Below, in pieces: positions 34,323-41,005 of a stretch of 64,000 nt of DNA. Below the pieces are notes generated by a model, which had not been told where the DNA came from, ran no database searches, and saw only the letters and a list, made by a program, of their open reading frames with translations. Source of the stretch: Bog-950 sp046329495 (GTDB lineage: Bacteria > Bacteroidota > Bacteroidia > Chitinophagales > LD1); contig JAXLUO010000002.1 in assembly GCA_046329495.1 (NCBI GenBank), positions 1 through 64,000 of the forward strand, given 5' to 3'. The translations under genes were made by a program, and so were the position numbers. How positions within the stretch are numbered: position 1 is the first letter of the stretch; the number at the start of each line of letters is the position of its first letter.

Positions 34323-34994
34323 ATGAAGCGTTTTTCTGGCTTTTTAGCCCTTTTTCTTATTTCTTTTAGTCTGGTTGCCCAGACCGCAACTACCGATACC
34401 GCCGCTACCGCTCTTTTACAACGCGTTAGCGCCAAATACAAAGCCTACAAAAACATCTCCGCCAACTTTCGTCTGATTGTGCAGGCCCCCAAGGTTAAAC
34501 CCGATGATGATGAAAAGAAACTGGCCGATACCCTGAAAGGCGATGTGCTGTTAGAAGGTGCCAAGTTTAAAATCAGCATCAAAGACCAGCAGATCATCTG
34601 CGACGGCAAAACCATTTGGACGTATATACCAAGCGACAGCCGTGTGCAGGAAAACTATTTTGAGGACGAGGACGATGTGTTCTCTCCTACCAAGATCTTT
34701 ACCTTTTATAAGGAAGGCTTTAGCTACCAGATAAAGGAAAAGAAAACAGTAGGCGGTAAAAATATCACCGTTATTGAAATGATACCTGCCAACCGCAAAA
34801 CCACGTACTTCCGTATAGAGGTTACCATTGATGATGCGGCACTGCAGATAACCGAAACCAGGATATTTGATAAAAACGGCACGCGTTATACCTACAAGCT
34901 GCAAAAGCAAACCCCTAACACCACTACGGGTGCTGATACCTTTACATTCGACCCGAAGAAGTATCCGGGGGTGAAGGTGGAGAATTTAAAGTAG
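34323..34994 (+). CDS. lolA: LolA-like outer-membrane lipoprotein carrier
   Basis: A 223-residue periplasmic protein with a signal peptide (MKRFSGFLALFLISFSLVAQ). The mature part has the LolA pattern: 'ALLQRVSAKYKAYKNISANF', then 'LKGDVLLEGAKFKISIKDQQ', 'IICDGKTIWTYIPSDSRVQE' and a C-terminal 'RYTYKLQKQ.....FTFDPKKYPGV'. LolA carries lipoproteins across the periplasm in Proteobacteria; the Bacteroidota family members are assumed to do so. It starts 3 bp after ftsK and is surely on the same transcript, an arrangement commonly seen in this phylum and also known from ftsK-lolA in Proteobacteria. Confidence 0.9.
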   Translation: MKRFSGFLALFLISFSLVAQTATTDTAATALLQRVSAKYKAYKNISANFRLIVQAPKVKPDDDEKKLADTLKGDVLLEGAKFKISIKDQQIICDGKTIWTYIPSDSRVQENYFEDEDDVFSPTKIFTFYKEGFSYQIKEKKTVGGKNITVIEMIPANRKTTYFRIEVTIDDAALQITETRIFDKNGTRYTYKLQKQTPNTTTGADTFTFDPKKYPGVKVENLK

Positions 34995-35111
34995 GGATGG
35001 TTTTTGTCAGGGCTAATGAAGTTTCAAAAGCACCCCTATCCCGCAAGCCCCCGCTTCTTCCAAACTTAGTAATTAAAACTTCGTGAATGCTAATTGCGTC
35101 GTCCGTGGAAA

Positions 35112-35300
35112 TCATTTGGCTAATTTCTCCAGTAGTTCCTTATCCTCCAGTAAAATTCGACGCACATTATCGGCCATAACAATTTTGTTGCTGCCCTGCT
35201 CTTCTACCAATCGTAAAAAAGCTAACACCTCCGTGAGCGAATCTTCCGGCAAACTATCCAATACGGTTTGAATTTCCTTCTTTAACTCAATTGAAGTCAT
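35112..35300 (-). CDS. Small antitoxin-like protein
   Basis: A 62-residue protein starting at the ATG at 35300 (MTSIELKKEIQTVLDSLPED); an in-frame ATG at 35318 would add six residues. The sequence 'IQTVLDSLPEDSLTEVLAFL' followed by 'RLVEEQ' resembles the small DUF2281-like antitoxins that precede PIN or RelE toxins. No toxin gene is next to it, so it is either an orphan or the remnant of a pair. The lower half ('NVRRILLEDKELLEKLAK') is helical. It opens the repeat-rich accessory region. Confidence 0.55.
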   Translation of the reverse strand: MTSIELKKEIQTVLDSLPEDSLTEVLAFLRLVEEQGSNKIVMADNVRRILLEDKELLEKLAK

Positions 35301-35462
35301 ATTTCTAAGGTAAGACAATTTATTTGAACTACTATTTCAGTGTTAAAACAACCGAACGATTTATTAAAACAATCACAGCGGCAATTAAAACCATACCACA
35401 CTTACATTTCTCACGCAAGTGCTTTTCTTAAGAGTTGTTTGCCTTGTGCTTACATTTTATTG

Positions 35463-35539
35463 TTAGCAGCAGTATGTGCTTTGTAGAGACGCAAAATGTT
35501 GCGTCTCTACGGTGCTGTAACTTTACACGCCTTTACACT
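35463..35539. repeat. 77-bp direct repeat, copy 1, with perfect hairpin
   Basis: Matches 35833-35909 at 73 of 77 positions. Its core at 35483-35510 is a perfect inverted repeat: GTAGAGACGCAA, loop AATG, TTGCGTCTCTAC. Palindromes of the form 'TAGAGACGCAA..TTGCGTCTCTA' are dispersed in many bacterial genomes as small non-autonomous or REP-like repeats. The following 'ctgtaactttacacgccttt' is part of the repeat. Confidence 0.8.
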
Positions 35540-35615
35540 TTTTGCACAAGTTGGCTACTGTCTGTTTTACTCATTGGTGATAGTTTAATTGCCCTGCTTC
35601 TGCAATACAAGAATC

Positions 35616-35737
35616 ACAAAGCGGAAGATTGCTTCCAGACGATTTCTCTAATTGATTTTAATTGAATGTCTGTCGCAATGACGGCGCTGTTTTATTTAAA
35701 GGCAGCTTTGTCATGCCGACGCAGGAGGCATCTTAAC
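35616..35737. repeat. 122-bp dispersed direct repeat, left copy
   Basis: Aligns without gaps to 39193-39314 with about 107 of 122 positions equal; the first 54 bp differ at only one base (acaaagcggaagattgcttc is shared exactly). Both copies are in the same orientation, followed by a diverged 'ttaagatccctc..cgggatgaca' tail. The two copies enclose 36010-39043, which holds all four accessory genes. Confidence 0.75.
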
Positions 35738-35832
35738 CCCAAGGAAGCCGCTTCTTTTTAAGATTAAGATCCCTCACCCGAAGTCTCGGGTTCGGGATGA
35801 CAAAGTGTAGTGCTTTTGCCTACGTATTGTTC

Positions 35833-35909
35833 TTAGCAGAAGTATATGCTTTGTAGAGACGCAAAATGTTGCGTCTCTACTGGGCTGTAACTTTACACGC
35901 CTTTACACT
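35833..35909. repeat. 77-bp direct repeat, copy 2, with perfect hairpin
   Basis: Second copy, 370 bp after the first, same orientation. The hairpin core (12-bp arms, AATG loop) is at 35853-35880 and is identical to copy 1. The four differences all lie outside the stem. Confidence 0.8.
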
Positions 35910-35946
35910 CCTTTACACTGTTTTCACAGGTTGCTTTCCGCTTAGG

Positions 35947-35997
35947 TTATCCACACCTACTTGTGCATGCTTGTGCACTTTTCAGCTTGTGCACAAG
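35947..35997. promoter_or_regulatory. Iteron-like CTTGTGCA repeats with a DnaA-box match
   Basis: A perfect DnaA-box sequence TTATCCACA is at 35947-35955. It is followed by three copies of CTTGTGCA at 35960, 35970 and 35986, the last forming the palindrome CTTGTGCACAAG (35986-35997). A TGCACAAG also occurs near 35544. This suggests a protein-binding array beside the HTH gene that ends at 36010. A single 9-mer DnaA match could be chance in 64 kb; the clustered repeats are less easily so. Confidence 0.4.
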
Positions 35998-36009
35998 TAA
36001 CAGAAAAAA

Positions 36010-36828
36010 CTATGTGTACGCCGGCAGTAGATTTTGGAGGTAGCGTTGCAGTTCGTCCAGGATATGATCGGGACATTTATCAAGATCCTCCTGTTTTAGT
36101 TGCACGTCCTTAATTAGTACGCAGCCGCCCTGCTTTTTGCCGCCCACCTGCCAACTGCGGATTTTGGGTAGCGCATCCAGGTATACTTTGGCGGCACGGG
36201 TATCGCCATCTAAGGCGCGCACCATTATGCCATCAATAACCGTGGGGGCTGCAAATTGGTATTGCTCCAACTGACTTTTGTAAAGCGGACTGTTTTCGTA
36301 ATCGCGCAGATGGGCACGAACCGTGTTGCGGTGTACCCCGGTCCATTCGGCAATATCGGCATGCGAAGGCATGGTTTGTTTAAGCCGTATTAAATCGCCC
36401 ATGGCTTTTAAAATGGTAGCATGCAGGGTATTCCATTTAATGCTACGCTGATAATTATCGGCACTGTCGTCCTCCGGTTGTCGGTGGTCTATCACCACCT
36501 GCTCTGTATCCTGAACTTGCTCCTCTACATCCGGGGCATGGTAGGTTACCAATTGCACCTTGTTGTTGGCGGCTCCCTGTGCTTTGTTTTGCTCCTCTTC
36601 TGCTTCTTCGCTGCTTATCAGCATAGCTACCTTATTATATAGCTCGCTTACCTTTTCCATCTTACTCAGTTTACCTGTGTCGGATAATAGGGTTTCGTCC
36701 GGCACGGATTCATTTATTGAATCAGTGGGTTGCCTGCCGGTGTCGGCATTCGGGTGCGTTTCGGGGTTAGTAATGGGGTTAGTGGTTTCCAGGTTTGGTT
36801 GATTGGTGTTTTCGTGGTTGTGTTCCAT
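36010..36828 (-). CDS. HTH protein of accessory cassette (phBC6A51/terminase-small-subunit-like)
   Basis: A 272-residue protein when started at the ATG at 36828 (MEHNHENTNQPNLETTNPIT); an ATG at 36882 would overlap the upstream gene. The first 130 or so residues are polar and low-complexity, with no domain. The C-terminal half has a helix-turn-helix: 'MPSHADIAEWTGVHRNTVRA' then 'HLRDYENSPLYKSQLEQYQF' and 'VIDGIMVRALDGDTRAAKVY', which resembles phage-type HTH proteins related to terminase small subunits. It may bind DNA in a phage- or plasmid-like setting. Function unproven. It follows an 80-residue protein gene by 31 bp, and the repeats just past its stop could be its target. Confidence 0.65.
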   Translation of the reverse strand: MEHNHENTNQPNLETTNPITNPETHPNADTGRQPTDSINESVPDETLLSDTGKLSKMEKVSELYNKVAMLISSEEAEEEQNKAQGAANNKVQLVTYHAPDVEEQVQDTEQVVIDHRQPEDDSADNYQRSIKWNTLHATILKAMGDLIRLKQTMPSHADIAEWTGVHRNTVRAHLRDYENSPLYKSQLEQYQFAAPTVIDGIMVRALDGDTRAAKVYLDALPKIRSWQVGGKKQGGCVLIKDVQLKQEDLDKCPDHILDELQRYLQNLLPAYT

Positions 36829-36859
36829 TTTTTGTGTTTTAAAAGGTTTTAGAGAATAG

Positions 36860-37102
36860 TTAAAATTCAAGTTCGGTGCCATCGGCCAGGCGCATAAAGC
36901 TGCGCGGACGTTCCAGGGCCGGTGCCGTAGTGCTCAGGTATTCCATATAATAGGGCATTACGCGGACTGCAAAGCGGTAAAAGTCGCGGGGATGCTCTTC
37001 TGCAAAGCGTTCCAGGTGGTTTTCTTCTACCAGTTTATCGAATAGTTGCATTACTGCCAAAGCGGCAGGGGATTTGGGAAAAGGTGGTGTGTGTTTTTGC
37101 AT
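36860..37102 (-). CDS. Small protein of the HTH cassette, unknown
   Basis: An 80-residue protein rich in aromatic and charged residues (e.g. 'LFDKLVEENHLERFAEEHPR' and 'DFYRFAVRVMPYYMEYLST'), no signal peptide, no family that I recognise. It is the first gene of a two-gene unit with the HTH protein. A textbook Bacteroidota promoter lies just upstream, and a 10-bp inverted repeat brackets its -7 box, so expression is probably controlled, perhaps by the HTH partner. The predicted leader is only about 12-15 nt. Confidence 0.6.
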   Translation of the reverse strand: MQKHTPPFPKSPAALAVMQLFDKLVEENHLERFAEEHPRDFYRFAVRVMPYYMEYLSTTAPALERPRSFMRLADGTELEF

Positions 37103-37103
37103 A

Positions 37104-37147
37104 TAGTTTCAATTTAGATTACAAAAGTAATACCTTTTGAAACTATT
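37104..37147. promoter_or_regulatory. Inverted repeat around the -7 box of the HTH cassette
   Basis: ATAGTTTCAA (37104-37113) and TTGAAACTAT (37138-37147) are perfect 10-bp inverted repeats separated by 24 bp. They enclose the -7 element of the promoter for the 80-residue protein gene, the position expected of a repressor site, so autoregulation by the HTH protein is a reasonable guess. Confidence 0.5.
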
Positions 37148-37155
37148 TTCCAAAT
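37123..37155 (-). promoter_or_regulatory. Bacteroidota-type promoter of the HTH cassette
   Basis: Read on the minus strand: TTTG (37155-37152), a 21-bp spacer, TACTTTTG (37130-37123), a full match to TAnnTTTG. The start codon at 37102 is 20 bp after the -7 box. Confidence 0.6.
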
Positions 37156-37309
37156 GATGGATTAATTTTTAACAAATCTGCGAGCAAGCGAGGTTAAACC
37201 TTGCGTCGAATGGGACGGGGAATGTCCTACATAAATGAATAATTGGGATTCGATAGAAACAATAAACCTGCATCTCCACATGAGTAAGTGTAAAACCCGA
37301 ACTTAATGA

Positions 37310-37340
37310 TTGAATTAAACGCTAAAAAGCAGTACCTTTG
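37310..37340 (+). promoter_or_regulatory. Promoter of the DUF488 cassette, apparently leaderless
   Basis: TTG at 37310-37312, a 20-bp spacer and TACCTTTG at 37333-37340, a perfect -7 box. The ATG of the first gene is at 37345, only 4 bases after the box, so transcription should begin at or within a base or two of the start codon. Confidence 0.6.
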
Positions 37341-37344
37341 AGAC

Positions 37345-38229
37345 ATGTTTTATAGACGAAAGGTTATTTTGGCATTGTTAGAACTGTTTGATGGTGAGTT
37401 AGAAAAAATCCGTCTTCAAAAGTTGCTTTTTTTATTCACGCGACGCCAATTGAAATCCGATTACGATTTTATACCTTATAAATTCGGTTGTTATTCCTAT
37501 TCCGCCAATGCAGACTTAACAGCTATGTCTACTCAAGGAATTTTACGCGAGAGTAACACTTCATTCCAAAAGAAAGACGAAGGTGACTACCTAAATCAAT
37601 TGAAAGATGCGGACAAAAAAAATCTTTTACAATTAAAAACCTTATACGGAAAAATGGACAGTACGGCCCTTATGAAACATACATATTTGAACTTTCCATA
37701 TTACGCGACTAAGAGTGTAAAAGCTAAAGACCTTCTTAATACAGAAGAATTGAATAAAATTAACGAGGCAAAGCCAACAAATGATAAAACCATTCTTTTC
37801 ACTATTGGATATGAGGGCATTTCGCTTGAAGAGTATTTAAATAGATTACTGAAGAATGATGTTAAGGTTTTGGTAGATGTTCGCATGAACCCACTCAGCA
37901 TGAAATTCGGATTTAGTAAAACACTACTAAAAAAATATTGTGAAAGTCTTGACATTAAATATTTGCATTTCCCCAATTTAGGCGTTCAATCCGAACTACG
38001 CCAATCTTTGAATACACAAACTGATTACGACGAACTCTTTGCTATATACAGAAAAAAGAACCTCAAAGAGAATATAGACGATCAACGTTTGTTATTGAAA
38101 CTTTTGCAAGAAAACAAACGCATTGCTTTAACTTGTTTTGAGGCAAATATCTGCCAATGCCATAGAAAGCATCTTGCAGATTCAATTCAGACTTTCCCTG
38201 AATTTAGTTACGAAGTAAAGCACATATAA
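37345..38229 (+). CDS. DUF4065-like/DUF488 fusion protein (accessory two-gene system, A)
   Basis: A 294-residue soluble protein with two parts. Residues 1 to about 140 are helical ('KVILALLELFDGELEKIRLQ' then 'KLLFLFTRRQ' and 'YDFIPYKFGCYSYSANADLT') and recall the DUF4065/Panacea-type domain found in antitoxins and other interaction modules. Residues from about 150 are DUF488: 'ILFTIGYEGISLEEYLNRLL', 'KVLVDVRMNPLSMKFGFSKT' and the cysteine signature 'RIALTCFEANICQCHRKHLA'. The C-x(6)-C-x-C-H-R pattern suggests a metal or catalytic site. The DNA is AT-richer than its surroundings, pointing to transfer. The partner gene begins 1 bp after the stop. DUF488 has no agreed biochemical function. Confidence 0.75.
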   Translation: MFYRRKVILALLELFDGELEKIRLQKLLFLFTRRQLKSDYDFIPYKFGCYSYSANADLTAMSTQGILRESNTSFQKKDEGDYLNQLKDADKKNLLQLKTLYGKMDSTALMKHTYLNFPYYATKSVKAKDLLNTEELNKINEAKPTNDKTILFTIGYEGISLEEYLNRLLKNDVKVLVDVRMNPLSMKFGFSKTLLKKYCESLDIKYLHFPNLGVQSELRQSLNTQTDYDELFAIYRKKNLKENIDDQRLLLKLLQENKRIALTCFEANICQCHRKHLADSIQTFPEFSYEVKHI

Positions 38230-38230
38230 C

Positions 38231-39043
38231 ATGGCAAAGACCAAGGTCTTAATAGCCGTTAAGACTTATCCAACAATTTCGACAAAATATGACGAACTTG
38301 TTTGTACTGCTGGTTTCCTCGAAAACGGTTCTTGGATCAGAATTTACCCTATTCAGTTCAGGAAGAAAGCTTACGCTGAGCAATACAAAAAATATGACTG
38401 GATAGAAGTTGATTTAATTAAGAATAGAGCGGACTTTAGACCGGAAAGTTTTCGTCCTCTTTCTGAGCAATCGGAGATTGAAATAGTTGGCCACTTAGAT
38501 ACAGACGCTAATTGGGCAGCACGAAAAGATATTGTATTGAAGAATGTTTGGTACAATTTGACAGATTTGATTGCTTCCGCCAAAAACAAGGACATTTGCA
38601 CTTCTTTAGCGGTATTCAAACCTACTACCATTAAGGAGTTTACAATTGAGGAAGTTGAGAGATCATGGAACACAGAAAAGCTCGCAAGCCTGCGACAACT
38701 AAACCTATTTGATACAGCAAGAGGAAATAGTTTTGAGGTGGTCCGCAAACTTCCTTATAAATTTTCCTATGTTTTTACTGACAATAAGGGCAGGGAAAGC
38801 AAGCTCATGATTGAAGATTGGGAAATCGGTCAATTATATTGGAAGTGTTTGGCGCACCACGAAGGAGATGAATCAAGAGCATTGCAAGATGTTCACAAAA
38901 AATATTTTGAGGATTTTGCAAAAACCAAAGATCTGTATTTTTTCTTAGGAACAACTCAAGCACATCATTACAGATCGCACAACCCGTTTATAATTATCGG
39001 AACCTTTCATCCGAAAATTGAATTACAGCACAAGTTGTTTTAA
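38231..39043 (+). CDS. Unknown 270-residue partner of the DUF488 protein (system, B)
   Basis: A soluble protein I cannot assign to a named family. Opening strand 'KVLIAVKTYPTISTKYDELV', then 'CTAGFLENGSWIRIYPIQFR', 'YDWIEVDLIKNRADFRPESF' and a strongly patterned C-terminal block 'RESKLMIEDWEIGQLYWKCL', 'FAKTKDLYFFLGTTQAHHYR' and 'NPFIIIGTFHPK'. The W-I-R-I-Y-P and FLGT..HH..NPF..IGTF elements look like active-site or nucleic-acid-binding strips. Starting 1 bp after the DUF488 gene, it must be translated from the same transcript. AT-rich like its partner. The pairing suggests a two-component nucleic-acid-directed or defence function, which is inference only. Confidence 0.65.
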   Translation: MAKTKVLIAVKTYPTISTKYDELVCTAGFLENGSWIRIYPIQFRKKAYAEQYKKYDWIEVDLIKNRADFRPESFRPLSEQSEIEIVGHLDTDANWAARKDIVLKNVWYNLTDLIASAKNKDICTSLAVFKPTTIKEFTIEEVERSWNTEKLASLRQLNLFDTARGNSFEVVRKLPYKFSYVFTDNKGRESKLMIEDWEIGQLYWKCLAHHEGDESRALQDVHKKYFEDFAKTKDLYFFLGTTQAHHYRSHNPFIIIGTFHPKIELQHKLF

Positions 39044-39577
39044 CAAGGGAGCTTTGAAAAAAGCATTCACTTGCGTCGTGTAGCTATATCCGGATGGGAT
39101 TGCAACTTTAAGCGAATCAAAGATTAATGAATTCCTTAGCTGACAAAGTTGCCTTTCTTTATTGCCATCCGGAAACCCAACTGGAAAAAAATACAAAGCG
39201 GAAGATTGCTTCCTGACGATTTCTCTAATTGATTTTAATTGAATGTTCGTTGCAATGACGGCGCTGTTTTGTTTAAAGGTAGTTTAGTGATGCTGACGAA
39301 GAGCACATCTTAACTCAGGAGGATGCGGCAGGTAAGGTAGTTAAGATCCCTCCTGCGTCGGGATGACAGAGAACCGCCATGACAATAGCATTATTCTACT
39401 AATAAAGCGCTTGTGATGCCGAGCATAGCGAGGCATCTTAATTATAGCGTGCGTGTGCGCTAATTGAGGTAGTTACTATCCCGCCTTCGTCGGGATTATG
39501 GAGATCCTGAAACGAGTTCAGGATGACGCCTTAGGTGGGTTGGCGCTAACTTTGAGCGGATAGCAGATAGCGGAAAT
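39044..39577. other. Non-coding spacer with decayed repeats
   Basis: About 530 bp with no gene. It contains the right copy of the 122-bp repeat and two further degenerate units with the sense 'gatgccgagcatagcgaggcatcttaa' split by palindromic parts such as 'agatcctgaaacgagttcaggat'. The motif 'ttaagatccctcctgcgtcgggatgac' echoes that near 35.77 kb. Confidence 0.6.
39193..39314. repeat. 122-bp dispersed direct repeat, right copy
   Basis: Gap-free partner of 35616-35737 in the same orientation. Together the copies bracket the four accessory genes, 3.58 kb apart. This would fit recombination between repeats as a route of gain or loss of the block. Confidence 0.75.
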
Positions 39578-39609
39578 AAAAAAGCCCCGACAGATTGTCG
39601 AGGCTTTTT
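39578..39609. terminator. Rho-independent terminator of tRNA-Val (bidirectional form)
   Basis: AAAAAAGCC-CCGACA-GAT-TGTCG-A-GGCTTTTT: a stem of GCC/CGACA pairs with one bulge, flanked by A and T runs on both sides. It sits 1 bp past the 3' end of the minus-strand tRNA and could also stop plus-strand reading from the accessory cassette. Confidence 0.7.
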
Positions 39610-39610
39610 G

Positions 39611-39685
39611 TGGGAGCTACAGGGTTCGAACCTGTGACCCTCTGCTTGTAAGGCAGATGCTCTGAACCAGCTGAGCTAAGCTCCC
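39611..39685 (-). tRNA. tRNA-Val (anticodon TAC/UAC)
   Basis: A complete 75-nt cloverleaf on the minus strand: acceptor GGGAGCT pairs with AGCTCCC, D-stem GCTC/GAGC, anticodon stem TCTGC/GCAGA with loop CTTACAA (anticodon TAC), T-arm ACAGG-TTCGAAC-CCTGT, discriminator A. The 3' CCA is not encoded. The 14-bp sequence agctaagctccctt at its 5' end recurs at 39707-39720. Confidence 0.96.
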
Positions 39686-39706
39686 TTCTCTTTACTAAAC
39701 ATCGGC

Positions 39707-39720
39707 AGCTAAGCTCCCTT
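39707..39720 (-). repeat. Duplicated 5' fragment of tRNA-Val
   Basis: agctaagctccctt here repeats 39674-39687, the 5' end of the tRNA plus two flanking bases, 33 bp away. It looks like the stub left after loss of a tandem tRNA copy, or a small att-like scar. Confidence 0.45.
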
Positions 39721-39816
39721 TGTTTGCGCTCCGGAGGAGTGTTCCTTCAAAAGCGGAGCGCAAATGTAAATTGAAATTTGATTTTTCAAAATGCTAAGGC
39801 AAAAAAACTTTTTTGC

Positions 39817-40902
39817 TTACTGATTTGCATATACTGAAACCGGTACGGTATGCAGCCAACCGAATACGTCTTCGGCTTTGCCGCTCTTGATATCTACCAG
39901 GCGCTTCTTCAGTTTTAAGCTGAGTTCGCGGGTTTCCAACGCAGGTAGTTCATAGTTCTCGCCTTTGTAGTGAAACTCGCCGATGTGCGATAACACAGCA
40001 GCCGTGCCCGTGCCGAACATATCTTCCAGCTTGCCTTCGTGGTAGGCGTTTATTACTTCGTCGATGCTGATATCGCGCTCCTGTACGGTGTAGCCTTCGC
40101 TCTCAGCTATACGCAGGATGCTATCGCGGGTAATGCCATCCAGGATAGTGCCCTGGTCAAGCGCCGGTGTAATTAATACGCCGTCGATAACCGTGAACAC
40201 GTTCATGGTGCCGATTTCCTGCAGGTAGCGGTGGTGTATACCATCCAGCCACAGAATTTGGTCGTAACCCATTTTCTGCACTTCGCGGGTAGGCATCATA
40301 ACAGCGCCGTAGTTACCGGCACATTTTGCATAACCTACGCCACCGGGGAAGGCGCGCACATATTTATCGTGTATAAACACCTTAACGGGGCGGCTGTAAT
40401 AAGCACCCACGGGGCTGGTGAAGATGATAAAGGTAAAGTGCTCGGCAGGTTTAATACCTACAAACTTTTCGGCCGCAAACATAAACGGACGGATATACAG
40501 CGATGAGTTAGGCGAGGTAGGTATCCAGGCCTTATCGAGGGTTAACAGTTTATCCAGCGCGTTCATAAACAGATCTTCGGGAACGGAAGGCATAGCCATA
40601 CGGTCGGCAGAAATGTTGAAGCGGTTAACGTTTTTAGTAGGGCGGAAAATAACCGGGTTGCCATCGGCATCCAGTTCGGCCTTCATACCTTCAAAAATAG
40701 ATTGGCCGTAATGCAGCGCCGAAAGTGCAGGGTGTATGCTGAATTCGGAGAAAGGTACGATGCGGCAGTTGGTCCAGTCGCCATCGGCATAGTCGGCCAC
40801 AAACATGTGGTCGGAAAAGTATTTGCCGAAAGGGAGGTCGTTAAAATCAATACCACCAATGTGCGAGGTTTTAGCCCGCTCAACCGAAATCTTGTAACCC
40901 AT
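39817..40902 (-). CDS. ilvE: Branched-chain amino-acid aminotransferase
   Basis: A PLP fold-type IV transaminase (361 residues) that interconverts Leu, Ile and Val with their 2-oxo acids. The Schiff-base Lys193 is in 'GVGYAKCAGNYGAVMMPTRE'; other family blocks are 'SALHYGQSIFEGMKAELDAD', 'RPTKNVNRFNISADRMAMPS', 'SLYIRPFMFA' and the phosphate-binding 'GTGTAAVLSHIGEF'. It matches the larger type II BCAT used by many Bacteroidota. A TATTTTTG box sits at 40941-40934 upstream on this strand. The gene is divergent from the HolD-like/rdgB pair. Confidence 0.96.
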   Translation of the reverse strand: MGYKISVERAKTSHIGGIDFNDLPFGKYFSDHMFVADYADGDWTNCRIVPFSEFSIHPALSALHYGQSIFEGMKAELDADGNPVIFRPTKNVNRFNISADRMAMPSVPEDLFMNALDKLLTLDKAWIPTSPNSSLYIRPFMFAAEKFVGIKPAEHFTFIIFTSPVGAYYSRPVKVFIHDKYVRAFPGGVGYAKCAGNYGAVMMPTREVQKMGYDQILWLDGIHHRYLQEIGTMNVFTVIDGVLITPALDQGTILDGITRDSILRIAESEGYTVQERDISIDEVINAYHEGKLEDMFGTGTAAVLSHIGEFHYKGENYELPALETRELSLKLKKRLVDIKSGKAEDVFGWLHTVPVSVYANQ

Positions 40903-40933
40903 AACTTTGTTTTTGTGTTAAGTGTGTTGCCAA

Positions 40934-40983
40934 CAAAAATAGAATAAAATTCCGCCTGCGTTTCGGGGCCAATCGTATTTTTG
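40934..40983. promoter_or_regulatory. Divergent -7 boxes for ilvE and the 41006 gene
   Basis: The minus strand has TATTTTTG at 40941-40934, and the plus strand has TATTTTTG at 40976-40983. Both fit TAnnTTTG. -33 elements are weak on both sides (only TTTC at 40951 for the plus one), so the calls rest on the -7 boxes and position. Confidence 0.4.
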
Positions 40984-41005
40984 AACAATTCATTCTGTAT
41001 CATTT

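Larger units (their letters stand above)
35301..36009. other. Repeat-dense non-coding block
   Basis: No credible gene is present in these 709 bp. The block holds two 77-bp direct repeats that each contain a perfect hairpin, one copy of a 122-bp repeat shared with 39.2 kb, a region of 'aagatccctc...cgggatgaca' type found again at 39.3 kb, and an iteron-like patch with a DnaA-box match. Open frames here (for example 35435-35665) run through the repeats and show no codon or protein signature. Confidence 0.7.

Noticed and set aside
35435..35665. Possible 76-residue plus-strand gene
   Set aside because: It runs through the dispersed repeats and hairpin, has no protein signature and no promoter box in place.
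35301..36009. CRISPR array suggested by repeated hairpin-containing units
   Set aside because: There are only two copies 370 bp apart, no regular spacers and no cas genes in the window.
39611..39685. tRNA-Val 3' end as the attachment site of an integrated element reaching to 35 kb
   Set aside because: I found no second copy of the tRNA 3' end at the far side of the accessory block and no integrase gene.
39799..39816. GCAAAAAAACTTTTTTGC hairpin after ilvE as a terminator
   Set aside because: The stem is almost only A-T pairs and directly abuts the stop codon, so it is too weak to call.
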